Assembly: GCF_016735595.1 (NCBI RefSeq)
Contig: NZ_JAERRB010000002.1
Coordinates: 1 to 64,000 of the forward strand
Length of the DNA: 64,000 nt
Origin: Chryseolinea lacunae
GTDB lineage: Bacteria; Bacteroidota; Bacteroidia; Cytophagales; Cyclobacteriaceae
Reading direction: 5' to 3'
Part shown: positions 17,401 through 26,280 of the stretch, piece after piece
Layout: each line of letters starts with the position of its first letter
Numbering within the stretch: position 1 is the stretch's first letter
Notes under the pieces: generated by a model
The model's input: the letters and a program-made list of their open reading frames with translations, nothing else
The model's database searches: none
What the model was told of the DNA's origin: nothing
Position numbers and translations under genes: made by a program

Positions 17401-18132
17401 ATGATGTGTAGGGCCAGCGTTAAATTCTTCGAGGCGTTCAGCCATTCCGGTTGTCATAGAGCCTTTATTCAATGCTGTGTGGTAGTTGTTACCCTGCTTC
17501 TTCTCTCATGCACTTACCGGCCACAGGAGAAAAGATTGACGGGAATGTCGGGCAACAATCGAGTGCTTTCAACAGGCTATAAAAAACAAGGCGACACCAT
17601 TCACTTTAAGCGACTTGCTGTGAAGGAGTTGCTATTGTTGGTGCAAGAAGGGAAAATATTTCATGGTCATTTAGTGATATCGCAACAGAAATTCAAGGCG
17701 GTTTCGGAATTTGAGAAGGCACTGGGTGTGGCCGATTCACTGATGGCAGCAATCAGCGCCGAAGGATGGGCTCCAAAGCTGGCCGAGGGGAGGGATCTGA
17801 TGTTCATTCAGGTTATACCCGATTCTGTCATGAGCACGCTTGACGTGCTGGGTTTTATGAACCTCAGGCATCGCGTAGAAAGTAAAATTGACAACGCCTT
17901 GCTGAGTGCGGGCGCAGGCGAATGGGTTGGCGGCGATATGGGCGCTGGCGCGAACATGTTGTTTGAAGTTGACAATTGGGACAACGCGAACCAGATGGCT
18001 ATGAAAATTCTGAAGGATGAAGATTTGCTTGATCATGTTTTGATTGCGAAACGGGTTTTGATTTCAAGCGACGATTGGCAATATGAAATCGTATATCCGG
18101 TCGAATTCGAGGGCGTGTTCAATGACCTGTAG
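17401..18132 (+). CDS. hypothetical lipoprotein
   Basis: 243 residues. The N-terminus is unusually long and Cys-rich before a hydrophobic stretch (CVVVVTLLLLSC), with a lipobox LLSC placing the lipid on Cys37. The mature part is soluble, with mixed alpha/beta character and a conserved-looking GAGEWVGGDMGAGANMLF stretch. I do not recognise the family. It stands alone, 270 nt after the SusCD terminator and 420 nt before the DUF4331 genes, on the same strand. Outer-membrane lipoprotein location is reasonably supported, function unknown. Confidence 0.6.
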   Translation: MMCRASVKFFEAFSHSGCHRAFIQCCVVVVTLLLLSCTYRPQEKRLTGMSGNNRVLSTGYKKQGDTIHFKRLAVKELLLLVQEGKIFHGHLVISQQKFKAVSEFEKALGVADSLMAAISAEGWAPKLAEGRDLMFIQVIPDSVMSTLDVLGFMNLRHRVESKIDNALLSAGAGEWVGGDMGAGANMLFEVDNWDNANQMAMKILKDEDLLDHVLIAKRVLISSDDWQYEIVYPVEFEGVFNDL

Positions 18133-18551
18133 GAAAAGTAAATCTGTAGTACAGGCTCGTACTGTGCATGTGGTCCATGATCGTGACTCAACCCTTGTTC
18201 CACTCTATAACTAAAGTCCGCCATCTGGTTTCACTACGTCTAAGACCATTCATGATTTCTGGTTTCCGGCGATCTGGTGATGGGAGCGCGCGTTTATATC
18301 GGTCGGCCACTTTCCACTTGTTTTCACGTCACCTTCATAAGGCCTTGGCCGGTGCCTAACACATTAGGCAGCATATTGTTCTGACATGACTTGGCATTTT
18401 TTTTTCGTAGATATTCTTCCCCACTTCAAGTCGTGCTGTCAATAGTAACGGGAAGCTTGGATGTGTTCGTGTCAGATTTATTTTTGGATTCAAAAATCCA
18501 ATCGTGGGTTGTTTATCGTAGGTGGTTATGAAATCAATTAACAACCCAATT
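18133..18551. other. 419-nt gap with the DUF4331 promoter
   Basis: No gene is supported here. The only clear signals are the promoter and hairpin at 18457-18501. The rest shows no repeat or coding pattern. Confidence 0.5.
18457..18501 (+). promoter_or_regulatory. promoter overlapping a hairpin/operator
   Basis: TTG (18457-18459), a 19-nt spacer and TATTTTTG (18479-18486) fit the Bacteroidota promoter consensus. TTGGATT (18484-18490) and AATCCAA (18495-18501) form a perfect 7-bp palindrome with a 4-nt centre. It overlaps the -7 box and the expected start, which suits a repressor operator. It drives the DUF4331 gene at 18552. Confidence 0.55.
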
Positions 18552-19229
18552 ATGAAAACAAAAAAAATCAACGTTCGAAGGAGCCTTGCCGTGCTGCTTG
18601 TTGCCGGAGTCATCTCGTCGGCAACCTATCTCATCGCGGCCGATCACATCGATGCGCCGGCGGTGACGGGCAAGGCGTCTGACATTACGGACTTCTATGC
18701 TTTTGAAAGTCCCTCAAACAGCAGCAACCTGGTGTTTGTGGTGAACACGCAGGGCTTGCTGGCGCCGACGGCTACGGCCGCCAAGTCGTTCGATTCGGAT
18801 GTGATGCTGGAAGTGAACATCGACAACTCGTCGACCAAAGACAACCAGGAAGACCTTGTGTTGCAGGTGACTTTCGAGGATGGCAAAGTGCAGGTGTATG
18901 GTCCTGTGGCCCCGATCCAGAAAGGATTGAACAGCACATTGGTTGCGACGGCCAACAAAGCGGAGGCCACCGTGAGCACCTATGCCGGTTCACCTATGAC
19001 GGGTGAAGCCAATGGTGTGAAAATTTTTGCCGGCCCGCGCGACGATCCGTTCTTCTTCGATCTCGATCAGTACAAGAAAGTGATTGCCGGAACAGCCACC
19101 GGATTCAGCAACCCCGGCACCGACACTTTTGCTGGCACCAACGTGATGGCGGTTGTGATCGAATTGCCAAAGTCGTTGCTGGGCACTGGCACGGTGAATG
19201 CCTGGGCTACTTCGAATCGTAAAAACTAA
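18552..19229 (+). CDS. DUF4331-family exported protein
   Basis: 225 residues from the Met at 18552, which gives a signal peptide (RRSLAVLLVAGVISSATYL); the frame opens 30 nt earlier. The mature start AADHIDAPAV and the following DITDFYAF segment are hallmarks of DUF4331 (PF14224). The domain ends within the NPGTDTFAGTNVMAVVIELP strand. Typical DUF4331 proteins are longer, and the companion gene at 19255 appears to supply the remaining part. Biochemical function is not established. It is the first gene of a run DUF4331, DUF4331-like lipoprotein, TPR lipoprotein, TonB receptor, which suggests a periplasmic or surface role in uptake. Confidence 0.85.
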   Translation: MKTKKINVRRSLAVLLVAGVISSATYLIAADHIDAPAVTGKASDITDFYAFESPSNSSNLVFVVNTQGLLAPTATAAKSFDSDVMLEVNIDNSSTKDNQEDLVLQVTFEDGKVQVYGPVAPIQKGLNSTLVATANKAEATVSTYAGSPMTGEANGVKIFAGPRDDPFFFDLDQYKKVIAGTATGFSNPGTDTFAGTNVMAVVIELPKSLLGTGTVNAWATSNRKN

Positions 19230-19254
19230 ATCTCCACTCAATCTCCTTAAGACA

Positions 19255-19779
19255 ATGAAACTGAAATATAATAACCTTCTGGCGCTTGGTGCACTGCTTG
19301 TGCTTGCCGCCTGCAATAACGACGACGATGCCACTCCCACGCCCGTGACTTACGTGCAGGAAGATCAGATGGCACGCCCCGCAATCAACACCGTGTTTGT
19401 GAGTGCCGCTGACAAAGACTCCTTCAATGGCACCATCCCGTCGGCGCAAGGCGCGGCGTTTGCCACCAAGTTCAAAGACAAACTGCTGGCGCTTAATGCC
19501 GGCTACACAACAAACCTGTTGGGTCTCAATGCCACCGACTTCACCGGCGTGTTGGCTACCGATGTGCTGAGCGTTGCGCTCACGGGTGCTACCACCTTCT
19601 ATGATGGCACGAATGTGCTGACGGGCCGCAAGCTTAACGACGACGTGATCACCGTGGAACTGATCCTGCTCTTCGGCGGACCCGATGCAACGATGAACCC
19701 CACGCTCACCGACGATCACGTGGATGCAAACGACAAGGCGTTCCTGACTACATTTCCGTATCTGGCTTCACCACATTGA
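19255..19779 (+). CDS. small lipoprotein with DUF4331-like C-terminal region
   Basis: 174 residues from 19255; the longer frame from 19198 overlaps the previous gene and hides the signal. The lipobox is LVLAAC, with Cys20 lipidated, followed by an Asn/Asp-rich tether (NNDDD). The body, MARPAINTVFVSAADKDSFN and later a terminal DDHVDANDKAF segment, resembles the second half of longer DUF4331 proteins. It follows the DUF4331 gene by 25 nt and is followed by a terminator at 19790-19825. It may form a two-chain version of the DUF4331 fold with its neighbour; this is inference. Confidence 0.75.
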   Translation: MKLKYNNLLALGALLVLAACNNDDDATPTPVTYVQEDQMARPAINTVFVSAADKDSFNGTIPSAQGAAFATKFKDKLLALNAGYTTNLLGLNATDFTGVLATDVLSVALTGATTFYDGTNVLTGRKLNDDVITVELILLFGGPDATMNPTLTDDHVDANDKAFLTTFPYLASPH

Positions 19780-19789
19780 TATGAACAAG

Positions 19790-19825
19790 ACCCGGAGTGA
19801 ATCGCTCCGGGTTTGTTTTTTATTT
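19790..19825 (+). terminator. terminator between the DUF4331 pair and the TPR gene
   Basis: ACCCGGAG (19790-19797) pairs with CTCCGGGT (19805-19812), followed by a T-rich tract. It lies only 14 nt before the TPR lipoprotein start. It therefore either ends the message or acts as a partial terminator that lowers expression of the downstream genes. Confidence 0.85.
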
Positions 19826-19838
19826 CAAACAACACCCC

Positions 19839-21146
19839 ATGAAAAATAAAACCGTATACGTGCTGTCGCTTGCCTTTCCCGCGCTGTTGCTTTTGAGTTG
19901 CTCGGAGAAGCGTGAGCAAGATATTACCCACCGGGCCGACTACGCACCCTATCTGGCGCCTCGCGCCGATGCTTCGCTGCAACAATGCAACGAGGAGATA
20001 ACCTTCTGGAAAAACAAACAACAACGCACGCCCGACAGCGAAACGTGCAGGCTTCGGTTGGCCGGACTGTTGTCGTCGCGTTTTATGTTGACGGGTGACA
20101 TTGAGGATGTTTTTGTTTCTGATAGTCTGTACCAATCTGTGCTGGCTTCGTCGGGAAATGAAAATGCTTCGGTACACCGGGCCCTCGCGGCCAATGCCAT
20201 CACACAACATCAGTTTGGCGAAGCGTATCAACAAATCCAGAAAGCGCTGGCCATTGGTGAAGGAAAGGCGGCGTCGCTGTTTATGCTGGTGGATGTGAAC
20301 CTGGAACTGGGCGACTATGATGGTGCCCAGCGTGCACTGAATAAAATTGCTACGCGAAATCTTTTCCCCTACATCGTTCGGAAAGCCAAGATCAAAGATC
20401 ATGAAGGCGATCTCGACTCGGCCATCGTGCTCATGGAAACGGCGTTGGTGAAAGCCAAAGATAATGCGTCGCTTTTGTTGTGGACACAATCCAATCTGGC
20501 CGACATGTATGGTCATGCCGGACGTGTTGAGGAAGCCTACCGGCTCAACCTCGCCATTCTGGAAACAAATCCCGACTACGACTATGCGTTGAAAGGAATT
20601 GCCTGGATTGCTTTTTCGCACGATCATCGCTATGCCGAAGCGCGCTCCATTGCACTCTATATAAACAGCAAACGTGCCACGCCCGACATGCATTTGTTGC
20701 TTGCGAAAATCGCCGATGCCGAAAACAACATGGAAGAGAAGATGAAGGAACTCCGCGTATTCTATTCGCTGGCCACCAGCCCGCGTTATGGCGACATGTA
20801 TAATAAATATCTGGCGCTGGTTGAAGTAGAAGAATTTTCAAACCCGGCGAAGACCATTGCGCTCGCACAGCGCGAAATTCACAACCGTCCAACGCCGCAG
20901 TCGTATGACTTGTTGGCGTGGGGATATTATCACGACGGTAAGTTTGCAGAAGCCCTGCAAGTGGCCGAAGACTTTCTGGTTGACAAAACCTTTGAGCCCG
21001 ATGTGCTCTATCACCTTGGCATGATCTACGAAGCAAACGGTCAGCATGGCAAAGGCAGTGATTATCTGAATCGTGCCAAAGAAAGTTCTTTTGAGCTTGG
21101 ACCGGTGGTTGCGAAAAAAATCGAAAAGGCGTTGAAAAGCAGTTGA
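19839..21146 (+). CDS. tetratricopeptide-repeat lipoprotein
   Basis: 435 residues from 19839, where a lipoprotein signal (FPALLLLSC, Cys21) is clear. The remainder is a string of TPR-type helix pairs, e.g. ANAITQHQFGEAYQQIQKAL, LGDYDGAQRALNKIA and a C-terminal YHLGMIYEANGQHGKGSDYL. TPR lipoproteins act as protein-protein scaffolds in the periplasm or outer membrane. The terminator directly upstream means it is probably expressed less than the DUF4331 pair or from read-through. The TonB receptor downstream (133 nt) suggests an accessory role in that uptake system. Confidence 0.85.
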   Translation: MKNKTVYVLSLAFPALLLLSCSEKREQDITHRADYAPYLAPRADASLQQCNEEITFWKNKQQRTPDSETCRLRLAGLLSSRFMLTGDIEDVFVSDSLYQSVLASSGNENASVHRALAANAITQHQFGEAYQQIQKALAIGEGKAASLFMLVDVNLELGDYDGAQRALNKIATRNLFPYIVRKAKIKDHEGDLDSAIVLMETALVKAKDNASLLLWTQSNLADMYGHAGRVEEAYRLNLAILETNPDYDYALKGIAWIAFSHDHRYAEARSIALYINSKRATPDMHLLLAKIADAENNMEEKMKELRVFYSLATSPRYGDMYNKYLALVEVEEFSNPAKTIALAQREIHNRPTPQSYDLLAWGYYHDGKFAEALQVAEDFLVDKTFEPDVLYHLGMIYEANGQHGKGSDYLNRAKESSFELGPVVAKKIEKALKSS

Positions 21147-21194
21147 TGTGTGAAGGCGCCTTGTTAATGAACCTTTAGCCTATACTAATCTGAT

Positions 21195-21202
21195 TATTTT
21201 TG
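21195..21202 (+). promoter_or_regulatory. possible -7 box before the TonB receptor
   Basis: TATTTTTG fits the TAnnTTTG -7 consensus. The best upstream element is TTTA at 21174-21177, with a short 17-nt spacer. It lies 78 nt before the receptor start. Confidence 0.3.
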
Positions 21203-21279
21203 CGGCCCGTTGCCATTTCCGGTTTATGAAAGCTGGCATTGGTGGGCGGTTATTTTCTGTCCGAAAGAAAACAGACCCT

Positions 21280-23517
21280 ATGAAACGAATCATTCTACAA
21301 CTAACACTTTGTTTGTTTGCCCGGATGGCTTTTGCGCAGGGCACGCTGCAAGGTTCTGTGCACGACGAAAAAAACGAGCCGCTGATTGGCGCTACCGTAT
21401 ACATTGAAGCGTCAGGAACGGGAGCCGTCACCGATCGGTTGGGTCAGTATAGCATCGCACCGTTACATGCCGGACGCCATGCTGTGCGCGTGTCGTATAT
21501 CGGCTATGAAACACAACGTTCTTCGGTGGTGATTGCCGACAAACAAACTACGCGCTTCAACGTCAGCCTCGCGATGGGCAACGGCGTGCAGCTGGCCGAC
21601 ATCACCGTTACAGGCGGAGTGGAACGTCCGCTGAACACGTTGTCGCAAGTGGACATTCGCTTGCGACCCGTGAACACGGCGCAGGATATTTTGCGTATGG
21701 TGCCGGGGCTGTTCATAGCGCAGCACGCCGGCGGAGGCAAGGCAGAACAGGTTTTTATTCGCGGCTTCGATGCCGACCACGGCACCGATATCAACATCGA
21801 AGTGGATGGCATGCCTGTGAACATGGTGTCGCATGCGCACGGACAAGGTTATGCTGATCTCCATTTTCTCATCCCTGAACTGGTGAGCCATGTAGACTTT
21901 GACAAAGGACCCTACTTCGCCGACAAAGGCGATTTCACCACAGGCGGCTATGTCGATTTTCAGACACGCAACAAACTCGAGCGGAACTTTGCACGCCTCG
22001 AAGGTGGTTCGTTTGGTGCGGGCCGCGCGGTGGCGGGTGTGAATGTGTTGAACCGTCAACGGTCAAGCGCCTACATCGCCTCCGAATTTTCTCGCACCAA
22101 CGGCTTCTTCGAGAACAGCCAGCACTTCAGACGATTTAACGTGCAGGGTAAATTCAATACGCAACTGAACGAAGACACACAACTTTCGCTGGGCCTTTCG
22201 GTGTTCGACAGTCAGTGGGATGCCAGTGGGCAAATTCCGGAGCGCGCGGTGAGCCGGGGCATCATCACGCGGTTTGGTTCTCTGGATCCTACAGAAGGCG
22301 GCGAGACGGGGCGTATCAACGTCAACCTCAAAGCCAGTCACACCCTGCGCAACGGTGCCACGCTGGAGAATCAGGTGTATGCGTTTCGGTATCGCTTTAA
22401 TCTCTTCTCGAACTTCACGTTCTATCTCAATCACCCCGACACGGGCGACCAGATCCAGCAGCAGGAACACCGTTGGGTGTATGGCTACAGAACACGCTAC
22501 AGCCACACCAGTACACTGGGCAACCTACGTCTGCAAACGGAAGGCGGAGTCGGCTTTCGCTATGATGTGATCGACAACATCGCGCTGAGCAACACCACCC
22601 TCCGCGTGTTTGTGAGCGACCTGAAACGCGGCGACATCCGCGAAGGCAATGCGCACGCTTATTGGAGCGAGACCTTGTGGCTTGCGCCGAAGTTTTCGGT
22701 GAACGCGGCCGTGCGTTTTGACTATTTTCACTTTGCCTACACCGACCGCCTCAGCGTGACACAACCCGAAAGCAAAGGACAGGGCATCGTGAGCCCGAAA
22801 CTGAATTTCAATTATCAACCCACCGAATCAGTGAATTTGTTTGTGCGCACCGGCACCGGCTTCCACTCCAACGATGCGCATGTGGTGGTGGAGCAGTTGG
22901 CCAGTGAAACATTGCCTCGTGCCTATGGCATTGATATCGGTGCCGACATCAAGGTGACGCCTTTGCTGCTGGTGCACACCGCGCTGTGGCGTCTCGACCT
23001 CGATCAGGAATTTGTGTATGTTGGCGATGAAGCCGTGGTGGAACCCAGTGGCAAAACCAAACGCGAAGGCATTGATCTCTCTGTGCGCTACCAACTCGCA
23101 CCCTGGCTGTTTGCCGACGCCGACGTGAACGTGACACATCCCCGCGCCAAAGGAGCAGCCGAAGGCGAGAACTACATTCCGTTGGCCCCCACGGTGACCA
23201 GCATTGGCGGCCTCAGCGTTCGACGCACGCGTGGCTTTAACGGCAGCTTGCGTTATCGTTACCTGGGCGACAGGCCCGCGAACGAGACTAACACCGTTGT
23301 GGCGACAGGCTATTTTATTGCCGATGCCATCCTGAACTTTACCCGCCCGGGTTATGAGTTTGGTGTGTCGGCGGAAAATATTTTTAATATGAAATGGAAT
23401 GAAGCCCAGTTCGATACCGAGTCGCGATTGCTGAATGAAGCAGCACCGGTATCGGAAATTCATTTCACTCCCGGAACACCGTTTGCAGTGAAGGTGAGGT
23501 TTACAAAATATTTTTGA
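21280..23517 (+). CDS. TonB-dependent outer membrane receptor
   Basis: 745 residues from 21280, chosen because it yields a signal peptide (RIILQLTLCLFARMAFAQ); the frame opens at 21226. A CarboxypepD_reg-like domain covers about 20-100 (LQGSVHDEKNEPLIGATVYI). The plug runs from about 115 to 230, with VFIRGFDADHGTDINI and MVSHAHGQGYADLHF. This is the His-rich plug signature of a distinct TonB receptor branch often found near metal-handling or DUF4331 loci. The rest is a 22-strand barrel ending in Phe (VRFTKYF), as expected for BAM recognition. It imports a small ligand in a TonB-driven manner. Context links it to the upstream TPR and DUF4331 genes; ligand unknown. Confidence 0.9.
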   Translation: MKRIILQLTLCLFARMAFAQGTLQGSVHDEKNEPLIGATVYIEASGTGAVTDRLGQYSIAPLHAGRHAVRVSYIGYETQRSSVVIADKQTTRFNVSLAMGNGVQLADITVTGGVERPLNTLSQVDIRLRPVNTAQDILRMVPGLFIAQHAGGGKAEQVFIRGFDADHGTDINIEVDGMPVNMVSHAHGQGYADLHFLIPELVSHVDFDKGPYFADKGDFTTGGYVDFQTRNKLERNFARLEGGSFGAGRAVAGVNVLNRQRSSAYIASEFSRTNGFFENSQHFRRFNVQGKFNTQLNEDTQLSLGLSVFDSQWDASGQIPERAVSRGIITRFGSLDPTEGGETGRINVNLKASHTLRNGATLENQVYAFRYRFNLFSNFTFYLNHPDTGDQIQQQEHRWVYGYRTRYSHTSTLGNLRLQTEGGVGFRYDVIDNIALSNTTLRVFVSDLKRGDIREGNAHAYWSETLWLAPKFSVNAAVRFDYFHFAYTDRLSVTQPESKGQGIVSPKLNFNYQPTESVNLFVRTGTGFHSNDAHVVVEQLASETLPRAYGIDIGADIKVTPLLLVHTALWRLDLDQEFVYVGDEAVVEPSGKTKREGIDLSVRYQLAPWLFADADVNVTHPRAKGAAEGENYIPLAPTVTSIGGLSVRRTRGFNGSLRYRYLGDRPANETNTVVATGYFIADAILNFTRPGYEFGVSAENIFNMKWNEAQFDTESRLLNEAAPVSEIHFTPGTPFAVKVRFTKYF

Positions 23518-23586
23518 TTGAACGGTCTACTGATCTCCTTCCTCCACAAAACAAAAGAATAGGTAGCGCCCAAATTGAACATTTAT

Positions 23587-23594
23587 TATATTTG
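23587..23594 (+). promoter_or_regulatory. -7 box upstream of the ABC-F gene
   Basis: TATATTTG matches the TAnnTTTG consensus, but no well-spaced -33 box is seen. The leader of about 100 nt contains AAGCCC-GCAA-GGGGATCTT (from about 23650), which can form a short hairpin before a T-rich run. Leader attenuation is known for some ABC-F genes; here it is only a possibility. Confidence 0.3.
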
Positions 23595-23696
23595 CCCACT
23601 CAAACGCCAATCCGTGTAGTCAACAACTTCTTTTCAAAGTACTAAAGGGAAGCCCGCAAGGGGATCTTCATTTTTCACTTTTTAACGGAAGAAGTT

Positions 23697-25289
23697 ATGC
23701 TAACGCTTCACAAGCTATCCTATATGCATTCCAATGGCGATGTTTTGTTTGACGACATCAGCCTCTCCATCAACACGCATCAGAAAATCGCACTCGTCGG
23801 TAACAATGGTGCGGGAAAATCTTCGCTCTTAAAAATTATGGCTGGCGATCTGTCGCCGTCACGGGGCTCAATTGCAGCCGATACAAAACCATACTATGTG
23901 CCTCAGCACGTTGGCCAGTTTAATGACCTCACGCTTGCACAGGCCTTGCATGTGGACAGGAAGTTGGCGGCCTTGAAAGATATTGTGGATGGCTATGCCA
24001 CAGAGACCAACCTGACCCTGCTGAACGACGACTGGCTTCTCGAAGAGCGATGCGGCGAAGCCCTGGCAAACTGGAAGCTGGAAGGCCTGGACCTGAACCG
24101 GAAAATGGCAACGCTTAGTGGCGGTCAGAAAACAAAAGTCTTTCTCGCGGGCATAGCCATTCACCAGCCCGACATCGTGTTGCTCGACGAACCCAGCAAC
24201 CACCTGGATGCATCGACGCGGAAACTGCTCTATGAATACATAACCACCACATCCAACACGCTGGTGGTGGTGAGTCACGACCGAATTTTGCTGAATCTTC
24301 TTCCTGCTGTTTATGAACTCAGCAGACGTGGCATCGCGGTGTATGGCGGCAACTATGATTTTTATGCCGAACAAAAAAAGTTGGAGGGCGAGGCGCTAGT
24401 CCAAGACCTAAAGAGCAAAGAAAAAGCCCTTCGCAAAGCAAAAGAGGTGGAGCGCGAATCGCTGGAGCGAAAACAAAAGCTCGATGCCCGCGGCAAGAAA
24501 AAACAAGAGAAGGCCGGATTGCCCACCATATCGATGAACACATTCCGGAACAACGCCGAAAAAAGTACATCGCGCCTCAAAGATGTTCACACTGAAAAAA
24601 TAGACACGCTTGCCCAGGCAGCAAGCCAGATCCGAAAAGAACTTCCGGTAACCGACACCATGAAGATCGACCTCGACAACGCAGCGCTTCATCGCGGAAA
24701 AAAATTAATAGAAGCAAAAGACATCAATGTTGGCTATGGCCGTTCATTTCTTTGGAAACAGCCACTAAATTTTTCAATAGCCAGCGGTGAACGAATTGTT
24801 ATTAAAGGCGACAACGGCTCTGGCAAAACAACGTTGATCAAACTAATGTTGGGAGAAGTTGTGCCGCAAATGGGCACCATCCAACGCGCAACATTCAGAA
24901 CCGTTTACATCGATCAGGACTATTCAATGATCAATCGAAATTTTACCGTCTACGAGCAGGCGCAACACTTTAACGACGGCAAACTGCCGGAGCATGACGT
25001 AAAGATTCGCCTCAATCGTTTTTTGTTTTCAAAAGAATTTTGGGACAACTCCTGCGAAGCCCTGAGCGGCGGAGAAAAAATGCGATTGGTGCTTTGCTGT
25101 CTGATGATAGGCCGCCAGGCTCCCGACGCAATAGTGCTGGATGAACCCACAAACAATCTGGATATTCAAAACACAGAAATTTTAACGAATGCACTAAAAG
25201 AGTACACCGGGACGTTGATCATGGTATCGCATGATCGGGATTTTATCGATCAGATGAAGGTGAAGCGTGAAATTGTGGTGGGAGGTTGA
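23697..25289 (+). CDS. ABC-F family ribosome-associated ATPase
   Basis: 530 residues with two ABC domains and no membrane part. Domain 1: Walker A GNNGAGKSS (35-43), signature LSGGQ (140-144), Walker B VLLDEP (161-166). Domain 2: Walker A GDNGSGKTT (371-379), signature LSGGE (456-460), Walker B VLDEP (480-484). The interdomain linker (about 224-335) is long, highly charged and coiled-coil prone, as in ABC-F proteins that reach into the ribosomal E/P site. Members either rescue stalled translation or protect from ribosome-targeting antibiotics; which applies cannot be decided from sequence alone. The gene is monocistronic. Confidence 0.95.
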   Translation: MLTLHKLSYMHSNGDVLFDDISLSINTHQKIALVGNNGAGKSSLLKIMAGDLSPSRGSIAADTKPYYVPQHVGQFNDLTLAQALHVDRKLAALKDIVDGYATETNLTLLNDDWLLEERCGEALANWKLEGLDLNRKMATLSGGQKTKVFLAGIAIHQPDIVLLDEPSNHLDASTRKLLYEYITTTSNTLVVVSHDRILLNLLPAVYELSRRGIAVYGGNYDFYAEQKKLEGEALVQDLKSKEKALRKAKEVERESLERKQKLDARGKKKQEKAGLPTISMNTFRNNAEKSTSRLKDVHTEKIDTLAQAASQIRKELPVTDTMKIDLDNAALHRGKKLIEAKDINVGYGRSFLWKQPLNFSIASGERIVIKGDNGSGKTTLIKLMLGEVVPQMGTIQRATFRTVYIDQDYSMINRNFTVYEQAQHFNDGKLPEHDVKIRLNRFLFSKEFWDNSCEALSGGEKMRLVLCCLMIGRQAPDAIVLDEPTNNLDIQNTEILTNALKEYTGTLIMVSHDRDFIDQMKVKREIVVGG

Positions 25290-25391
25290 TGAGCTGTCGA
25301 CGCCTCAACCTGTCTTTGTTTCGTACGGCGATTCCCAACTTCCGAACATGTTGGCCTGATCTTGACATGGGTGTTGAGCGTCATGCTACGT

Positions 25392-26051
25392 TCATAACGA
25401 CATACCGGGCCATTGCGACCTGCCTAAATCATGATCCGGGCTGAATGTTGAAATTCGTAAACTCAATTCCAGCCCGTTGTCGAAAGGAACAAATCGTATT
25501 CCGCCGTCTTTGCTATAGTTAATCACAATCCCGGAAGGTTGATAGCGGTCGTCGTCGACCATCTGTTTCAGTAGGTCCGTATATTTTTCCAGATCGGGTA
25601 ATGTGCAACCTATCTGTCCCTTCACGAGTAGCTGAAGGAAGCCATTCATTTGATGAGAGATAGTGTTAAACATGCTGTTCAGCGTCAGGTAGGGTCGAAT
25701 ATCGTAGTCAACTTTTTCAGACGTCAAGTCCAGAAAGCAAAGCCAGTGTGCGCTGCCGGATAGTAATGCCAGCGTGGTGTCGTTTTTTAAGTGGTTCAAT
25801 AATTTTACCCGGCCGCTCTTTGATAGTTCATTTTTTAGAGAGGTTTCGTCTTTTTTAAATTCCATAATAAAATTGCGGCCACCAACAATGCCGAACAAGT
25901 CGCCTATCGTCTTGTTCTCTGGAATTTGTGGCAGCAGTGTTGTGGCGATGGGCAGGGAATACTTCTGCATGGCGAGCGAGTAGCCCATGGCCAGTATAAA
26001 ATTGCCGATCTGAACATTTTCGTAGCGATAACTTCCGCTTTGCTTTTTCAT
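25392..26051 (-). CDS. hypothetical protein with PD-(D/E)XK-like motif
   Basis: 219 residues from the ATG at 26051; the frame continues upstream only to a TTG. The segment D51-LFGIVGGRNFIMEFKKDE places an Asp 13 residues before E64-F-K66. This is the spacing and strand pattern of a PD-(D/E)XK nuclease core, with helices before (QIGNFILAMGYSLA) and after. It also contains a predicted alpha/beta C-terminal half. The match rests on a short motif and could be chance. The gene is minus-strand and monocistronic; a hairpin at 26096-26114 separates it from the upstream membrane protein gene. No known partner is adjacent. Function unknown. Confidence 0.6.
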   Translation of the reverse strand: MKKQSGSYRYENVQIGNFILAMGYSLAMQKYSLPIATTLLPQIPENKTIGDLFGIVGGRNFIMEFKKDETSLKNELSKSGRVKLLNHLKNDTTLALLSGSAHWLCFLDLTSEKVDYDIRPYLTLNSMFNTISHQMNGFLQLLVKGQIGCTLPDLEKYTDLLKQMVDDDRYQPSGIVINYSKDGGIRFVPFDNGLELSLRISTFSPDHDLGRSQWPGMSL

Positions 26052-26095
26052 TGGTCTTTGCGTTAGGATTTGGTATGCTAACAATAGCGAAAGAG

Positions 26096-26114
26096 ACTGC
26101 AACGGTTTTGCAGT
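26096..26114 (-). terminator. ACTGCAA...TTGCAGT hairpin, likely terminator
   Basis: ACTGCAA (26096-26102) and TTGCAGT (26108-26114) pair around CGGTT. Read on the minus strand, it follows the gene at 26281-26958 and is succeeded by a pyrimidine-rich CTCTTTC. It is the third copy of the core seen at 4070 and 9126. Confidence 0.45.
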
Positions 26115-26280
26115 GGAGAAAAAATCTTAGAAAGCGGTCGTCCTTTTAATTTCGATTATTTAGAATGATTGTTAGGAGTGGGTGAGGGGGTTTTGTAATT
26201 AGCAGGGGGTGCTTTAACGTTGTGGCCAGCTGTCTGTAGTCTTTCGCACATGCCCTGTCCAATCGAATTTACACCAACAA

